Source of the DNA: Nostoc sp. UHCC 0870
Lineage (GTDB): Bacteria; Cyanobacteriota; Cyanobacteriia; Cyanobacteriales; Nostocaceae
Length of the DNA stretch: 64,000 bases
Reading direction: 5' to 3'
Assembly (NCBI RefSeq): GCF_022063185.1
Contig: NZ_CP091914.1
Location: forward strand, 183,168 to 247,167
Shown: positions 1 through 8,547 of the stretch, piece after piece
Numbering within the stretch: position 1 is the first letter of the stretch
Layout of the letters: each line of letters opens with the position of its first letter
Notes under the pieces: model-generated
Told to the model about the DNA's origin: nothing
The model's input: only the letters and a program-made list of their open reading frames with translations
Databases searched by the model: none
Made by a program: the position numbers and the translations under genes

Positions 1-93
1 TTTACTCCATGTAGGTGGACGAGTCAGCTTCTTTTTAGGTAATAATGGTTCAATAATTAACCACTCTTCATCTGTTAAACTGCTTAAATACAT
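1..93 (-). CDS. IS5-type transposase, N-terminal end only (runs off left edge)
   Basis: The minus strand from an ATG at 93-91 translates to a peptide beginning MYLSSLTDEEW and continuing with LIIEPLLPKKK and RPPTWSK. This is the usual start of IS5-family (DUF4096-type) transposases. The reading frame is open to the window edge, so the rest lies outside. The element end should sit between this ATG and the next gene's stop at 112, so the insertion may have set the C-terminus of that gene. Family assignment is by recognition of the opening motif. Confidence 0.75.
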   Translation of the reverse strand, partial: MYLSSLTDEEWLIIEPLLPKKKLTRPPTWSK

Positions 94-111
94 AAGTGAT
101 AAAAAATACTG

Positions 112-1500
112 CTATAATAACAGTATACTAGATCCCAAATGGGTTCTATATTCCGTTGCTAATTGGGATTTCAAGGCTTCTCCACTGAGACTAGACAGAA
201 TAGGTGTAGACGATACAGGGAGATTAACAACAGATGATACTTTTGGCAATTGGAACTGAGCTAAAACTGGATCATGGTCACTTAAAGGTTTTGGTTTATT
301 AACATTGACGTGAACGATATCAAATTTTACAGATGTATTATTGGACAAATTCTGGCTGACTAAAATATAGTCAAGCTGTTGAAGACGATTACGGAATTTA
401 TAGGTATATCGGTCATTCTCCTCTAGTAAATCAGAAAGATTTTTCAAGCCAGACTTTTGCAGAGCCTTGATAGTTTCTGAATCGTTTAAATCATTTAAAT
501 CCCCTGCTACAATTACATTTGCATTGTTATCTTCAGCCAATATTTTCCGAGTAAAGTCACCTACAATATTTGCTTGGTTTAATCTTTGTGTATCATTATC
601 ATCTCGTTGGGAAACAAAGTGATTACCAACAACAAAGAGAGAGTTGTTGTTGAATATAAACTCAGCAGCGAGGGGTTTACGACTACGCTTAAATGCCGAA
701 TTTGTTGGATCTATTCGAGCTGGATTGAGAGACAATTTAGGTCCATCTAACACGGAAACAGTATCTATAGCTGTTCCAACTGTCCCTGCTGCTAGGCTTA
801 CTCGTTGTGGTTGATATAAGTAACCTACTCGAATATTTCCGCCTGGTTCACCGCCATCAGCGTTTCTTTCAGGCGCAATATCAAAGGCAATATATTCGGG
901 GCCACCTACACTTTTAATGGCATTGATTAATTTATTGTAAGTTTCTGTAGCTTCTACGATTTGTGAGTTTTGAGAACCGTCATTGTCTTGAATTTCTGTA
1001 AGAACTATGATATCTGGAGCAGCTAAATTCTTAACAATTAATTCACTTAAGGGTACGAAGCGTTCTGTATCTCCTGGATCTAGATTTTCTACATTGAAAC
1101 CTGCTACTGTCAATAAATCTTCTCCAGATTTTAAAGCTGTATTTTCACGATTGTCTTGAGGTTCAGGTACTAATTCTTCTGGTTGTGGTCTTGTCGGTTG
1201 AGAGGAAATCACTCGGCTGATATATTTCTCTACAATCCATCTTTCTTGACCATCTGGTAGTTGAATTTCTACCCAATTCCCATTTTTAGCAGTTGTTACT
1301 ACTTTAGCAACTGTTCCATCTAAGGCACGTCCGATTAAACTGGATGAGGAGGTTTGATGAAGAGGTACACCAAGATTTGATGTAGCTTTCAACTCTACTT
1401 GCTCACCGGATACAACATCTATCGCCCAAGCCGGAGTCGCAATTAGGACTACTGATAGCAGTAAGCCAACCAAAAAACTAATTATTTTTTTCACTGTCAT
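112..1500 (-). CDS. Exported SH3b plus endonuclease/exonuclease/phosphatase family protein
   Basis: The predicted protein has a signal peptide (basic start, hydrophobic run, cleavage near ATPAWA), a small SH3b-like domain at about residues 30-95 (GRALDGTVAKV, GNWVEIQLPDG) and a C-terminal EEP-fold domain from about 130. Visible EEP motifs are NVENLD, the acidic LTEIQD, VVGNHF, GDLNDLND and the terminal SDHDP. Known members are Mg-dependent phosphodiesterases or nucleases; an exported DNase or phosphodiesterase is the likely role. The ATG at 1500 is preferred over one 18 bases upstream because the signal peptide begins there. The last residues (HLGSSILLL) lie beside the IS5 element and may be altered by it. 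The substrate is not predictable. Confidence 0.8.
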   Translation of the reverse strand: MTVKKIISFLVGLLLSVVLIATPAWAIDVVSGEQVELKATSNLGVPLHQTSSSSLIGRALDGTVAKVVTTAKNGNWVEIQLPDGQERWIVEKYISRVISSQPTRPQPEELVPEPQDNRENTALKSGEDLLTVAGFNVENLDPGDTERFVPLSELIVKNLAAPDIIVLTEIQDNDGSQNSQIVEATETYNKLINAIKSVGGPEYIAFDIAPERNADGGEPGGNIRVGYLYQPQRVSLAAGTVGTAIDTVSVLDGPKLSLNPARIDPTNSAFKRSRKPLAAEFIFNNNSLFVVGNHFVSQRDDNDTQRLNQANIVGDFTRKILAEDNNANVIVAGDLNDLNDSETIKALQKSGLKNLSDLLEENDRYTYKFRNRLQQLDYILVSQNLSNNTSVKFDIVHVNVNKPKPLSDHDPVLAQFQLPKVSSVVNLPVSSTPILSSLSGEALKSQLATEYRTHLGSSILLL

Positions 1501-1792
1501 AAATCGAGCCGAATCCACTTGTACAATTTACTTCTTTAAAATTCCCTCTCAACAGTATTGATTCCTGATTTAGTGAGAAAAAGAGAACAGAAGCGTTCAA
1601 TTACAAGAGAGTGAAAAAGGAATAGATACTTACTGCTGCTGTGCTGTGCTTATTGGAACAACAATCCGAGGAATTGCTGCTCTGGGTATCTTGACAACAA
1701 CATTGGTGAATGCGATCGCTGTAGTTCACTGCACCAAGTAACGGAATTGCTACAATCGAATCAATTGAAACTGCAAACTATTTTTAGCAGGT
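1501..1792. other. Intergenic region, no gene seen
   Basis: About 290 bases between divergent genes at 1500 and 1793. It contains one HIP1-type site (GCGATCGC) near 1719. Promoters for both flanking genes should lie here, but I cannot pick a convincing -35/-10 pair. Confidence 0.5.
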
Positions 1793-2278
1793 ATGTCCAG
1801 TTTTTGGTTTTGGGAAAAAGATTCGGTTGAATACGAAATTTTCAAGAAATATGAACGGGCATTAGTTAGCATTGGAGTAAACTTTTCCCTTGAGCAAGTC
1901 CAAGAAGCATTGGAAGTTTGCACTTATGGGCTAGAAGATGCCTTTAGAAGCACAATCGACTATGTGCTTTGGTTGCAAAAGAATGAAAAACAGGTTTTCC
2001 CTAATGCCATTTTGATTAGTGCGCTGCAAGAACAATGGAAGCCAAAGGCATGGAAAGATGACTATCTGGAACTGCCCCTGTTGGAGTCACCGGGACAAAA
2101 GTGGTGGAATGCCGCAGCCAAAATGTGGGGGTATGATGTACGTAATCGCCTTGTTGCTAATGTTTTTTATGACAACGGTACAGAGTTCATCAAATTCACC
2201 AACGGCAAAGAAATTACTGTAGATACTGCGTGGCGTTGGGAGTGGGAACGGGTGCTGAAATATGCCACTAATCAATAG
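1793..2278 (+). CDS. Conserved-looking hypothetical protein, 161 aa
   Basis: A soluble protein rich in aromatic residues, with no signal peptide or membrane segment. The N-terminal 60 residues look helical. The middle contains NAILISALQEQWKPKAW, which resembles a short module seen in cyanobacterial plasmid replication-associated proteins. The C-terminal third reads as a small beta-rich module ending in EWERVLKYATNQ. It converges on the small gene at 2289 with only 10 bases between them. I do not recognise the family, and the link to replication is a weak resemblance. Confidence 0.6.
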   Translation: MSSFWFWEKDSVEYEIFKKYERALVSIGVNFSLEQVQEALEVCTYGLEDAFRSTIDYVLWLQKNEKQVFPNAILISALQEQWKPKAWKDDYLELPLLESPGQKWWNAAAKMWGYDVRNRLVANVFYDNGTEFIKFTNGKEITVDTAWRWEWERVLKYATNQ

Positions 2279-2288
2279 CTCCGGCTAA

Positions 2289-2621
2289 TCATCCCTGCAC
2301 CGGAAACCGCCGCATCATCTCTGCCAACTCGACAGCCGCACCATCCGCCGTATACACAACCTCACCCGACATCGCAATCACAATCCTGTTTTTCCTCGCC
2401 CATTCAAACCAATCCTTCACAGCAGATTTGACCTGCGCTGACTCCGGTTTCCTGCCTTCCTTACAGGCAGCCACAAACACAGCTTCCGGTGACTTAATCC
2501 CTTTCCAAGTCCGTAAGGCTTCTTTGAGATAGGCGATCGCACCCGGTACATTTTCCCAGTACCGCCTGACTGTACGCTGAATTTCTGAATTGAGGCGAAA
2601 TCTTTTTTTACGTACAAACAC
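2289..2621 (-). CDS. Standalone copy of the C-terminal domain of the 4163-5777 gene, 110 aa
   Basis: Starts at a GTG. From FRLNSEIQRTVRRYW to the end it is closely similar to the decayed C-terminal part of the neighbouring gene at 4163-4595 (FRLNGEIQRTIKQY; shared GIKSPEAVFVAACKEGRK and MSGEVVYTA blocks). It is therefore the intact-looking C-terminal domain of a duplicated gene, now separated from its middle part (3938-4111) by the plus-strand gene at 2815. A perfect 11-bp inverted repeat lies just upstream at 2628-2655. Function unknown. It may be expressed on its own, because its frame is clean while the other copy carries stops. Confidence 0.6.
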   Translation of the reverse strand: MFVRKKRFRLNSEIQRTVRRYWENVPGAIAYLKEALRTWKGIKSPEAVFVAACKEGRKPESAQVKSAVKDWFEWARKNRIVIAMSGEVVYTADGAAVELAEMMRRFPVQG

Positions 2622-2627
2622 TAAACC

Positions 2628-2655
2628 TTTAGTATAAAAAATAATTTATACTAAA
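2628..2655. promoter_or_regulatory. Perfect inverted repeat upstream of the 110-aa gene
   Basis: TTTAGTATAAA at 2628-2638 and TTTATACTAAA at 2645-2655 form an 11-bp perfect inverted repeat with a 6-base spacer. It sits 7 bases before the GTG at 2621 on the minus strand. AT-rich and without a T-tract, it could be an operator or a leader hairpin. Confidence 0.45.
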
Positions 2656-2814
2656 TAAGCAGTAAATAAGTATTTAAATTTTCCAACTTAAACAACACTA
2701 GAAAGGATTATTCGTAATCGTGAAAAAATAAATGAAGTTTGGAAATAGTTAAATAATTAATAATTACGAGCAAAGTAGTTAAACCTATCTAATAATATCC
2801 TACTTATTAATTTT

Positions 2815-3915
2815 ATGGGATGGTACTATGATGGCAGAGGAAACCCTTCGCCCTCTATAAAAGCAAGCCAAAGAGCAGCGCGTCGGGCTGCTCGTGAAGC
2901 TGCAAAAGCTCGTCGTAATCTAGAACGATTCCAACGTAAAAGAGAAGCAGAACAACGGCATAAACAACGCCAGTCTGCTCTCCTTATGAGAGAACTGGCA
3001 AAGGAATCAAAACTTAGAGCAAAAATGCAAGAATTAGAACTTGCTAAATATGAAGTGCAAGTTTATGAAAACCGTATAGATTGCCTTCTATCAGTACATA
3101 AAGAATGCAGTGAAGAATGGGATTGGGTTCTAATTCGCAATTCTCAGCCACCCATTAAACCTGAAAAGCAAAATACGCATGAAATTGCTGCTCAACTTAA
3201 ATTATCTCAATATAAGCCTACACTTTGTGATAAGTTATTTAGACGTGTTAAAGGTAAGCAAACCATCTTAGCAAATGATGTAGATGAAGGAAGAAAAACA
3301 GACATCTTAAATTATAATACTGCAATTTCAGAATATAAAGAAGATTATGAAAATTGGCAAAATCTAGTTGAGTTATCAAAACAGATTATTACAGGCGATA
3401 TTGAAGCCTATATGGATGTAATTGATATGGAAAAACCCTTCGACGATATTTGTGAGTTAGGCTCTATGATTGAATTTGACATCATTGATAGCTCAACCTT
3501 GGGTGTTACAGTTTATGTAAATAGTGAAACTTCTATTCCTTCTGAAATCAAAAGTTTAACGAAAACGGGTAGACTTTCAACAAAAAAAATGCCAAAAGCG
3601 AGATTTTATGAAATATACCAGGACTATATTTGTGGTTGTGTATTACGAATAGCTAGAGAAATGTTCGCTTTGTTGCCGATTGAAACAATTTTAATTACAA
3701 GCATTGGTGAACTATTTAATTCTCAAACAGGCCATACTCAAAAACAATCAATTCTATCTGTAGCTATTCCTAAAAACATTTTTGTAAAACTTAATTTTGA
3801 TAGTCTTGATCCATCAGATTCAATGTCTAACTTCTTGCATAGAATGAAATTTCAAAAAACAAAAGGTTTTATGCCGATTGAGGCACTCAGCATATCAGAA
3901 TTGAAGAGTCAATAA
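2815..3915 (+). CDS. Hypothetical protein with basic coiled-coil N-terminus, 366 aa
   Basis: Begins MGWYYDGRGNPSPS, followed by a long, strongly basic helix (about residues 18-90: RRAAREAAKARRNLERFQRKREAEQ) and an acidic globular C-terminal half ending in GFMPIEAL. No signal peptide or transmembrane segment. I do not recognise the family. It lies on the strand opposite its neighbours and sits between two pieces of a decayed duplicated gene (2289-2621 and 3938-4111), which suggests it arrived by insertion. Its AT-rich surroundings differ from the GC-richer flanks. The N-terminal helix could bind nucleic acid, but that is inference. Confidence 0.65.
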   Translation: MGWYYDGRGNPSPSIKASQRAARRAAREAAKARRNLERFQRKREAEQRHKQRQSALLMRELAKESKLRAKMQELELAKYEVQVYENRIDCLLSVHKECSEEWDWVLIRNSQPPIKPEKQNTHEIAAQLKLSQYKPTLCDKLFRRVKGKQTILANDVDEGRKTDILNYNTAISEYKEDYENWQNLVELSKQIITGDIEAYMDVIDMEKPFDDICELGSMIEFDIIDSSTLGVTVYVNSETSIPSEIKSLTKTGRLSTKKMPKARFYEIYQDYICGCVLRIAREMFALLPIETILITSIGELFNSQTGHTQKQSILSVAIPKNIFVKLNFDSLDPSDSMSNFLHRMKFQKTKGFMPIEALSISELKSQ

Positions 3916-3937
3916 TTATTAGCTATTTTAAGCATTG

Positions 3938-4111
3938 CTACTCATCCCACTTCACCAACACCCCATCCACCGCAACCAATCCCCACTGTGGACACTTCGC
4001 CACCAGTTTCTTGATCACAATCCTCAAAGCAGAGTCATCCGCCCAACACTCCATCAAAAACTCATCCCCTGGATTTTCGAGCATTTGTTCCGCCATCTTG
4101 AGTTTCTGCAT
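3938..4111 (-). pseudogene. Fragment: middle part of the duplicated 4163-5777-type gene
   Basis: The minus strand from ATG 4111 to the TAG at 3938 reads MQKLKMAEQMLENPGDEFL, then MECWADDSALRIVIKKL and ending KCPQWGLVAVDGVLVKWDE. This parallels residues about 335-393 of the gene at 4596-5777 (MEKLKMAGVLREKPDFEFL, LECWADDPALQIVIKGL, KCPQWGYVVVDDELMQW). Homology extends upstream to about 4140 without a start. It is a second, truncated copy of that gene's middle region, with its matching C-terminal domain now at 2289-2621. Confidence 0.7.
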
Positions 4112-4162
4112 CTGCCCTGGCTACATCTTTGACTTTACTGCGATCGCTCCTCAGTTTTGCTA

Positions 4163-4595
4163 TCACTCCCCCACCGGACACCGCCGCATCATCTCCTGCA
4201 AGCTCACCGCCTCCCCCTCTGCCGTATACACAACCTCACCCGACATCGCAATCACAATCCTTTACCGCCTCGCCCACTCAAACCAATCTTTCACAGCAGA
4301 TTTAACCTGCGCGGATTCAGGTTTCCGTCCCTCCTTACACGCAGCCACAAACACAGCCTCCGGTGACTTGATACCCTTCCAAGTCCGCACTGCCTCCTTC
4401 AAATACGCGATTACACCCGGTACATTCGCTTAATACTGCTTGATTGTACGCTGAATCTCTCCGTTTAACCTAAACTGCGGGGTACAGGGCATATCCCGCA
4501 ACTGCTGCAAAACTTCCTGAACCTCCTGCTGACTCGGCTGTACTGATTTTTCTTGTGGCTCAGGCAGCGATCGCTTTCGGTCTTGCCACCCTGCT
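4163..4595 (-). pseudogene. Decayed C-terminal part of the 4596-5777 gene
   Basis: After the stop of the upstream gene, a -1 shift restores a frame reading SKAGWQDRKRSLPEPQEKS and onward to FRLNGEIQRTIKQY, where an in-frame TAA occurs. The frame continues with GVIAYLKEAVRTWKGIKSPE and KDWFEWARR, then a second TAA, then RIVIAMSGEVVYTAEGE and a TGA at 4163-4165. The intact counterpart is the 110-aa gene at 2289-2621. The ancestral gene was therefore about 530-540 codons; here its last 140 or so are lost to one frameshift and two nonsense codons. Confidence 0.75.
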
Positions 4596-5777
4596 TTACT
4601 CTCGCTCCCATTGCATCAACTCGTCATCCACAACCACATAACCCCACTGCGGACACTTCTGTACCAATCCCTTAATCACAATTTGCAAAGCAGGGTCATC
4701 CGCCCAACACTCCAGCAGAAACTCAAAATCAGGTTTCTCCCTCAGCACCCCCGCCATTTTGAGTTTCTCCATCCGCCAAGAACGCGCTTTTAATCGTGCA
4801 GCAATGGACTCGCTTGACCATTTATCAGGCTGTAGCGGTGCAGAACTTTGGTCAACATAATCAGCTTTGTCCTCATCACCTGAAGTTTCATCACTGGAGG
4901 CAACAGGCGCGGCGGAACAGAGTCCTTCACGACAATTTCCAGCCTCACCACCCAAATCCTCATTTTCTCCCACCAACGTAGCGGATTGACTCTGTACAGC
5001 ATCCACAAGCGTCAGCGTTGTGCAGTCCGTTACCGTAGGTAACTCTTCTTCCTTCTCTTCCACGCCTTCCAAGGACTGAGGCGACGCATCCCCCAAGGAT
5101 GCGTTGCTTGCCGCCGAAGGCATCGCCGCCTCATCATCATGCGAAAATTCGTTTGGCGTGGAAGAACTAACTACCTTACCAACAACCTTAGTTGGTTGTT
5201 GGTAGGTAGTTAAAGAGTTGTTAGAAACGTTGTTAGGTTTTTGAAAGCCTTGCAAATCCTGACTTTTTTGACCATTCTTTTGGAATTGTTCCAAATCAGG
5301 CTGTAATTGTTCCACGTCGGAATGGTTTTGATTCGCTTCAGCGTGGTTAATTTCCTCCTCAGCTTGGACAGCTTTCTCGCCACAAGAATTGTTTTCCTCA
5401 GATGTGGACGATTCCCAATAGAAGCGATTGTAATAACCGTGCAGATTACGTACCCGATAACCAATCAGCCCAGGTCTACCAGATGGCAAACGGCCAAACA
5501 CTTCCTCATACTGGAACAAACCCTGAGCCGTCAACGCTGCACCCGCTTTCTGGAATGACTTGTAGGTGAGGTTGGTGTCCAACTTGTGAGCCGCCCCACC
5601 AAATTGTTCTGCTGCAACTGAATCTAACCACAACTGCTGCACACAAGGGGGTTGCTGCCTCACCCAGTTGATATCCTCAATCGAGATTTTACAGTGGGGT
5701 CTAACTGATTTTTCCTCTGAAGACTTGCGATCGCCTTGCTGGTGTCCACCTCTGATTGCCTTTAATGCTGTAGCCAT
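4596..5777 (-). CDS. Plasmid protein with possible winged-helix N-terminus, truncated at the C-terminus, 393 aa
   Basis: Residues about 25-125 (KISIEDINWVRQQPPCVQQLW, then FGGAAHKLDTNLTYKSFQKA and QYEEVFGRLPSGRPGLIGYRV) look like a winged-helix DNA-binding fold. A long low-complexity acidic linker (about 130-320) follows, and then a compact domain (LKARSWRMEKLKMAG, ECWADDPALQIV, CPQWGYVVVDDELMQW). The layout resembles some plasmid replication or phage replisome-organiser proteins; this is inference. The frame ends early compared with the duplicated sequences downstream (see 4163-4595), so the protein probably lacks its original C-terminal domain. A 45-base hairpin (5168-5212) lies within the linker. 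Confidence 0.6.
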   Translation of the reverse strand: MATALKAIRGGHQQGDRKSSEEKSVRPHCKISIEDINWVRQQPPCVQQLWLDSVAAEQFGGAAHKLDTNLTYKSFQKAGAALTAQGLFQYEEVFGRLPSGRPGLIGYRVRNLHGYYNRFYWESSTSEENNSCGEKAVQAEEEINHAEANQNHSDVEQLQPDLEQFQKNGQKSQDLQGFQKPNNVSNNSLTTYQQPTKVVGKVVSSSTPNEFSHDDEAAMPSAASNASLGDASPQSLEGVEEKEEELPTVTDCTTLTLVDAVQSQSATLVGENEDLGGEAGNCREGLCSAAPVASSDETSGDEDKADYVDQSSAPLQPDKWSSESIAARLKARSWRMEKLKMAGVLREKPDFEFLLECWADDPALQIVIKGLVQKCPQWGYVVVDDELMQWERE

Positions 5778-5861
5778 AGTATTCCTCTAATTTTGAGCAT
5801 GACAATATGGGCGGTACTGCGTTCAGTCCGCGCGTTTTTTGTTTGTTCTAACTAAGCGTTA

Positions 5862-7442
5862 TTAATCGCGTAAAAGCCGTAACTCATCCTTGAAATATCG
5901 GTCTGTTTTCTTGGGCTTATCTTGCCAATGCTCCCAAGCCACCCACACCTCATCCCCCAAGTCTTCGATGACTTCACCTTTGGCGTTATACAAAGCACAG
6001 TAGGGATCAGCATGGGCAACGATAGATCCAAGCCCGATAGTGGGAGGTTGTGCAGATTTTTCCAACGTAGTGATTAAGTCAACTTCTTGCGGTGTCAATT
6101 CCGCCAGATAGTCTGCTTTAATGACCTCATACTCAGTAGCCACTTCCAGATAATCCCACCAGCTACACCCAGGTTTAGCCAGTACACGCCGAATATCATT
6201 GACTGCTTGGGGAATGAGTTGCAATTGTTCGGCACGAAATGCGATCGCACTTTGTGTTGGTTCACTGCCCAAAAGCAAAGCCGCAGCTTCCAACGCTTTG
6301 GTGTTGTTCATAGCACTGGCCAGATTACCCAAAGCTATACCCATCAACCGTAAGCATTCTTGGGGATTTTCTTTGGGTGGCTCTTGTGCAAGCGATCGCA
6401 AATCAATGGTTTTTTCTAGAGCTTGCTTAACTTGCTTGTTCAAAACTTTGGTCGCCTGTTGCGTCATGGTATTCCCCCACTGTTGCGAGGGACGTTCTTG
6501 TACAGCGTTCTCTAACTCCTGAATCCGTTGTTGTAGTCGCTGGTTTTCCAGTTCTAGCTGCCTCAGTCCCTCCATCTCATCCAGCCGTTGTTGTAACTGA
6601 ATATTTTGCTCCTTCTGCTGTTGAAACAGTTTCTGCACAGAGGAAAGTTGTTCTTGTACCTGTTGTTCGGCTTTAGCAGCAGCTTCCGCCTGTAAACCAA
6701 TCCTCAAGTCTTGCTCCAGCCGTTCCAATTCTTGCTGATGTTGCTGCTTGAGTTGTGCGATCACCTCAGAATATTCTTTGGGGTATGTGCGCTCACTAGT
6801 AAATGACACAATTGCGTCATTACTCAAAGGGGTCAAATCAGCATTATTGACCAACAGCTTCTCACCATCAGCAAATGTGACAATCTGCTGAGTCGGGTTA
6901 GGCGGGTCTGCCTCAATTACTCCCCCTTCTCCACATCTAGGGTGAGATTGTGATGAAACCTTGACCGAATGACACAATTGCGTTTGATTGTTCTCATTTT
7001 CTGTAAGCCGTTTAGCGATTGGTGCAACTTGTTGAACTGCTTTGGCAAAGTCTGCGGCAGTAGGGAAGGGTTTTTCTTTAGCTGCGATCGCAACGGCTTC
7101 GTGTAACTTGTCGGGAGTTTTGACCAGTTTTAGTAAGGGTCGAGTTTGGGAGGGTTTGGTAATTTTGTCCTTGAGTTCGTCGGGGAGAGTATCAACAACT
7201 TTCTTGGCTGCTAGTAAATCTTTGACCCTGCGGTATCCCCCGTATTTGGTCAATTCTTGGTCACAGTAAGTATCAAAGCTTTTATACCCAGCCTCTTTGT
7301 AATAGGAGTTATCGAGCATCAGCCGTAATTCTTCTATGGCTTGCCACTCAAAGCGGTCTATGGCAGCGAAGGTTTCTTTGATGCTGGTGTTGAGAATGCT
7401 GTAGCTGGGTACTGATATTTGTTCGCGGTCTAGTGTCAGCAT
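5862..7442 (-). CDS. Large coiled-coil plasmid protein, partition- or replication-associated candidate, 526 aa
   Basis: N-terminal about 130 residues (IDRFEWQAIEELRLMLDNSYY, FDTYCDQELTKYGGYRRVKDL, PSQTRPLLKLVKTP) look like the helical N-domain found in many cyanobacterial plasmid ParB-like or KfrA-like proteins. A charged coiled coil occupies about residues 220-320 (EVIAQLKQQHQQELERLEQD, QQRLDEMEGLRQLELENQRL). A helical C-domain ends in WEHWQDKPKKTDRYFKDELRLL. No catalytic motif is seen. It is upstream of, and co-directional with, the putative replication gene at 4596 (84-base gap), so the two may be transcribed together. Role in plasmid maintenance is inferred from context. Confidence 0.6.
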   Translation of the reverse strand: MLTLDREQISVPSYSILNTSIKETFAAIDRFEWQAIEELRLMLDNSYYKEAGYKSFDTYCDQELTKYGGYRRVKDLLAAKKVVDTLPDELKDKITKPSQTRPLLKLVKTPDKLHEAVAIAAKEKPFPTAADFAKAVQQVAPIAKRLTENENNQTQLCHSVKVSSQSHPRCGEGGVIEADPPNPTQQIVTFADGEKLLVNNADLTPLSNDAIVSFTSERTYPKEYSEVIAQLKQQHQQELERLEQDLRIGLQAEAAAKAEQQVQEQLSSVQKLFQQQKEQNIQLQQRLDEMEGLRQLELENQRLQQRIQELENAVQERPSQQWGNTMTQQATKVLNKQVKQALEKTIDLRSLAQEPPKENPQECLRLMGIALGNLASAMNNTKALEAAALLLGSEPTQSAIAFRAEQLQLIPQAVNDIRRVLAKPGCSWWDYLEVATEYEVIKADYLAELTPQEVDLITTLEKSAQPPTIGLGSIVAHADPYCALYNAKGEVIEDLGDEVWVAWEHWQDKPKKTDRYFKDELRLLRD

Positions 7443-7756
7443 GGTTATTGCCCACTATTGGTAAATGCTGGAAACAGTCAGGAAGGCAATTTCACCAAAG
7501 TGAACATTTAGCTGATCTGGCGGGTTACACCCTAAATGTGTCAGCATTATAGTTAGCTCACTTTGTCGTAAACGGATTGAGCAGGCGATCGCATTGCTTG
7601 GTCGGCGGGCGATCGCTTCTAGCTATTGTGCTATTTATCTAAAGATAATTTTAGTAGTTACTCCAATTGTTAGTTGCAAAAAATACAGTTACTACATTTG
7701 TATACTAATGAGGCAATAACGTTTGCTTTATGCTAACCGCATCATTAGTAGAAAAT
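7443..7756. promoter_or_regulatory. Intergenic region with inverted repeat and two HIP1 sites
   Basis: ACATTTAG (7504-7511) and CTAAATGT (7532-7539) form an 8-bp inverted repeat about 60 bases upstream of the coiled-coil gene at 7442; it could be an operator. Two GCGATCGC sites lie near 7585 and 7608. No open frame of note. Confidence 0.4.
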
Positions 7757-8011
7757 TTATTCCATCTCTTGCACTAAAGCAGCTTTAACTTCAGCATCAA
7801 AATTTACACCAAGGGCATCAGAAAGCTTACGTAAAGTTTCACGCGGTAAAGACTTGGCATCTTCTGTTTCTATACGATAGAGATTCCCAACACTCATACC
7901 AGCTTGAGCTGCTACCCAAGTTGGAGATAGTCCCTTAGACTCTCTAATCTCTCTAATCCGAGTGCCTAAACCAGGCAAATCAACCGACAAAGTAACTTGC
8001 ATTAAGTTCAT
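7757..8011 (-). CDS. XRE-family helix-turn-helix regulator, 84 aa
   Basis: A single HTH_XRE domain fills most of the protein (GTRIREIRESKGLSPTWVAA, QAGMSVGNLYRIE, LPRETLRKLSDALGV). The recognition helix is around SVGNLYRIET. Small stand-alone XRE proteins on plasmids usually repress nearby promoters or serve as antitoxins; no partner toxin lies beside it. A near-perfect palindrome about 100 bases upstream (8111-8131) is a candidate autoregulatory operator. A start at the second Met (8002) is also possible. Confidence 0.8.
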   Translation of the reverse strand: MNLMQVTLSVDLPGLGTRIREIRESKGLSPTWVAAQAGMSVGNLYRIETEDAKSLPRETLRKLSDALGVNFDAEVKAALVQEME

Positions 8012-8110
8012 AACTTCACTTCTCCATTAATGTAAGCAAATCATAGCGTTTATTTCCTCCATTTTCAAGCTTTACTTAATTAGCTTTACTTATTTAGTGA
8101 GACTTTACAA

Positions 8111-8131
8111 GTGCAACTTATTAAGTTACAC
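8111..8131. promoter_or_regulatory. Near-perfect 21-bp palindrome, possible XRE operator
   Basis: Half-sites GTGcAACTTA and TAAGTTaCAC flank one central base; only one pair of positions besides the centre breaks the symmetry. Location between the XRE gene and the region feeding the plus-strand operon at 8548 fits an operator controlling one or both directions. Confidence 0.45.
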
Positions 8132-8547
8132 TATAAAACATAGGGGCAAGGGAAAGCAAACTGCCTACACCCGGACACAACAAAGGGTTTGCACTACAGA
8201 ACTTTGACAGCACAATCCAAAGTGACCGCTTGATGAGTAACCGAGGCACTGGCGCAACCAGAGAAGGCGATGGGTACACAGATGGGAAATGGATTTGCAC
8301 TTAATAAATGATTAACAAAAGACGTTAGACGATTAGCTTTTGACGTTGTTAAAGCTGTACACGTCCCCTGATGCTGCCGTCTGCTGTCTTGATAATGCTC
8401 TTAGCAACTAGCTTTGATGGCTACGCCAAATCTTTTTGAGAGCGTTGTGCTAAACCACAACGTTGTTTGCACACATAACAAAAGCGATCGCTCGGTCTGG
8501 ACAACTTCTGCGATCGCCTTTTATCCAAGTGAATGGAGATCAACATT
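8132..8547. other. Intergenic region with two hairpins
   Basis: No convincing gene. A hairpin CGTTGTG...CACAACG lies near 8441-8463. A pair of HIP1 octamers in AAAAGCGATCGC...GCGATCGCCTTTT (about 8482-8522) can fold into a terminator-like stem just before the gene at 8548. The rest looks non-coding. Confidence 0.45.

Noticed and set aside
4611..4981. Plus-strand frames opposite the putative replication gene
   Set aside because: They are antisense shadows with His/Pro/Gln-rich translations typical of reversed coding DNA.
8482..8522. HIP1 pairs as operators
   Set aside because: GCGATCGC is extremely common in these genomes; pairing with flanking A/T makes a terminator-like stem more likely.
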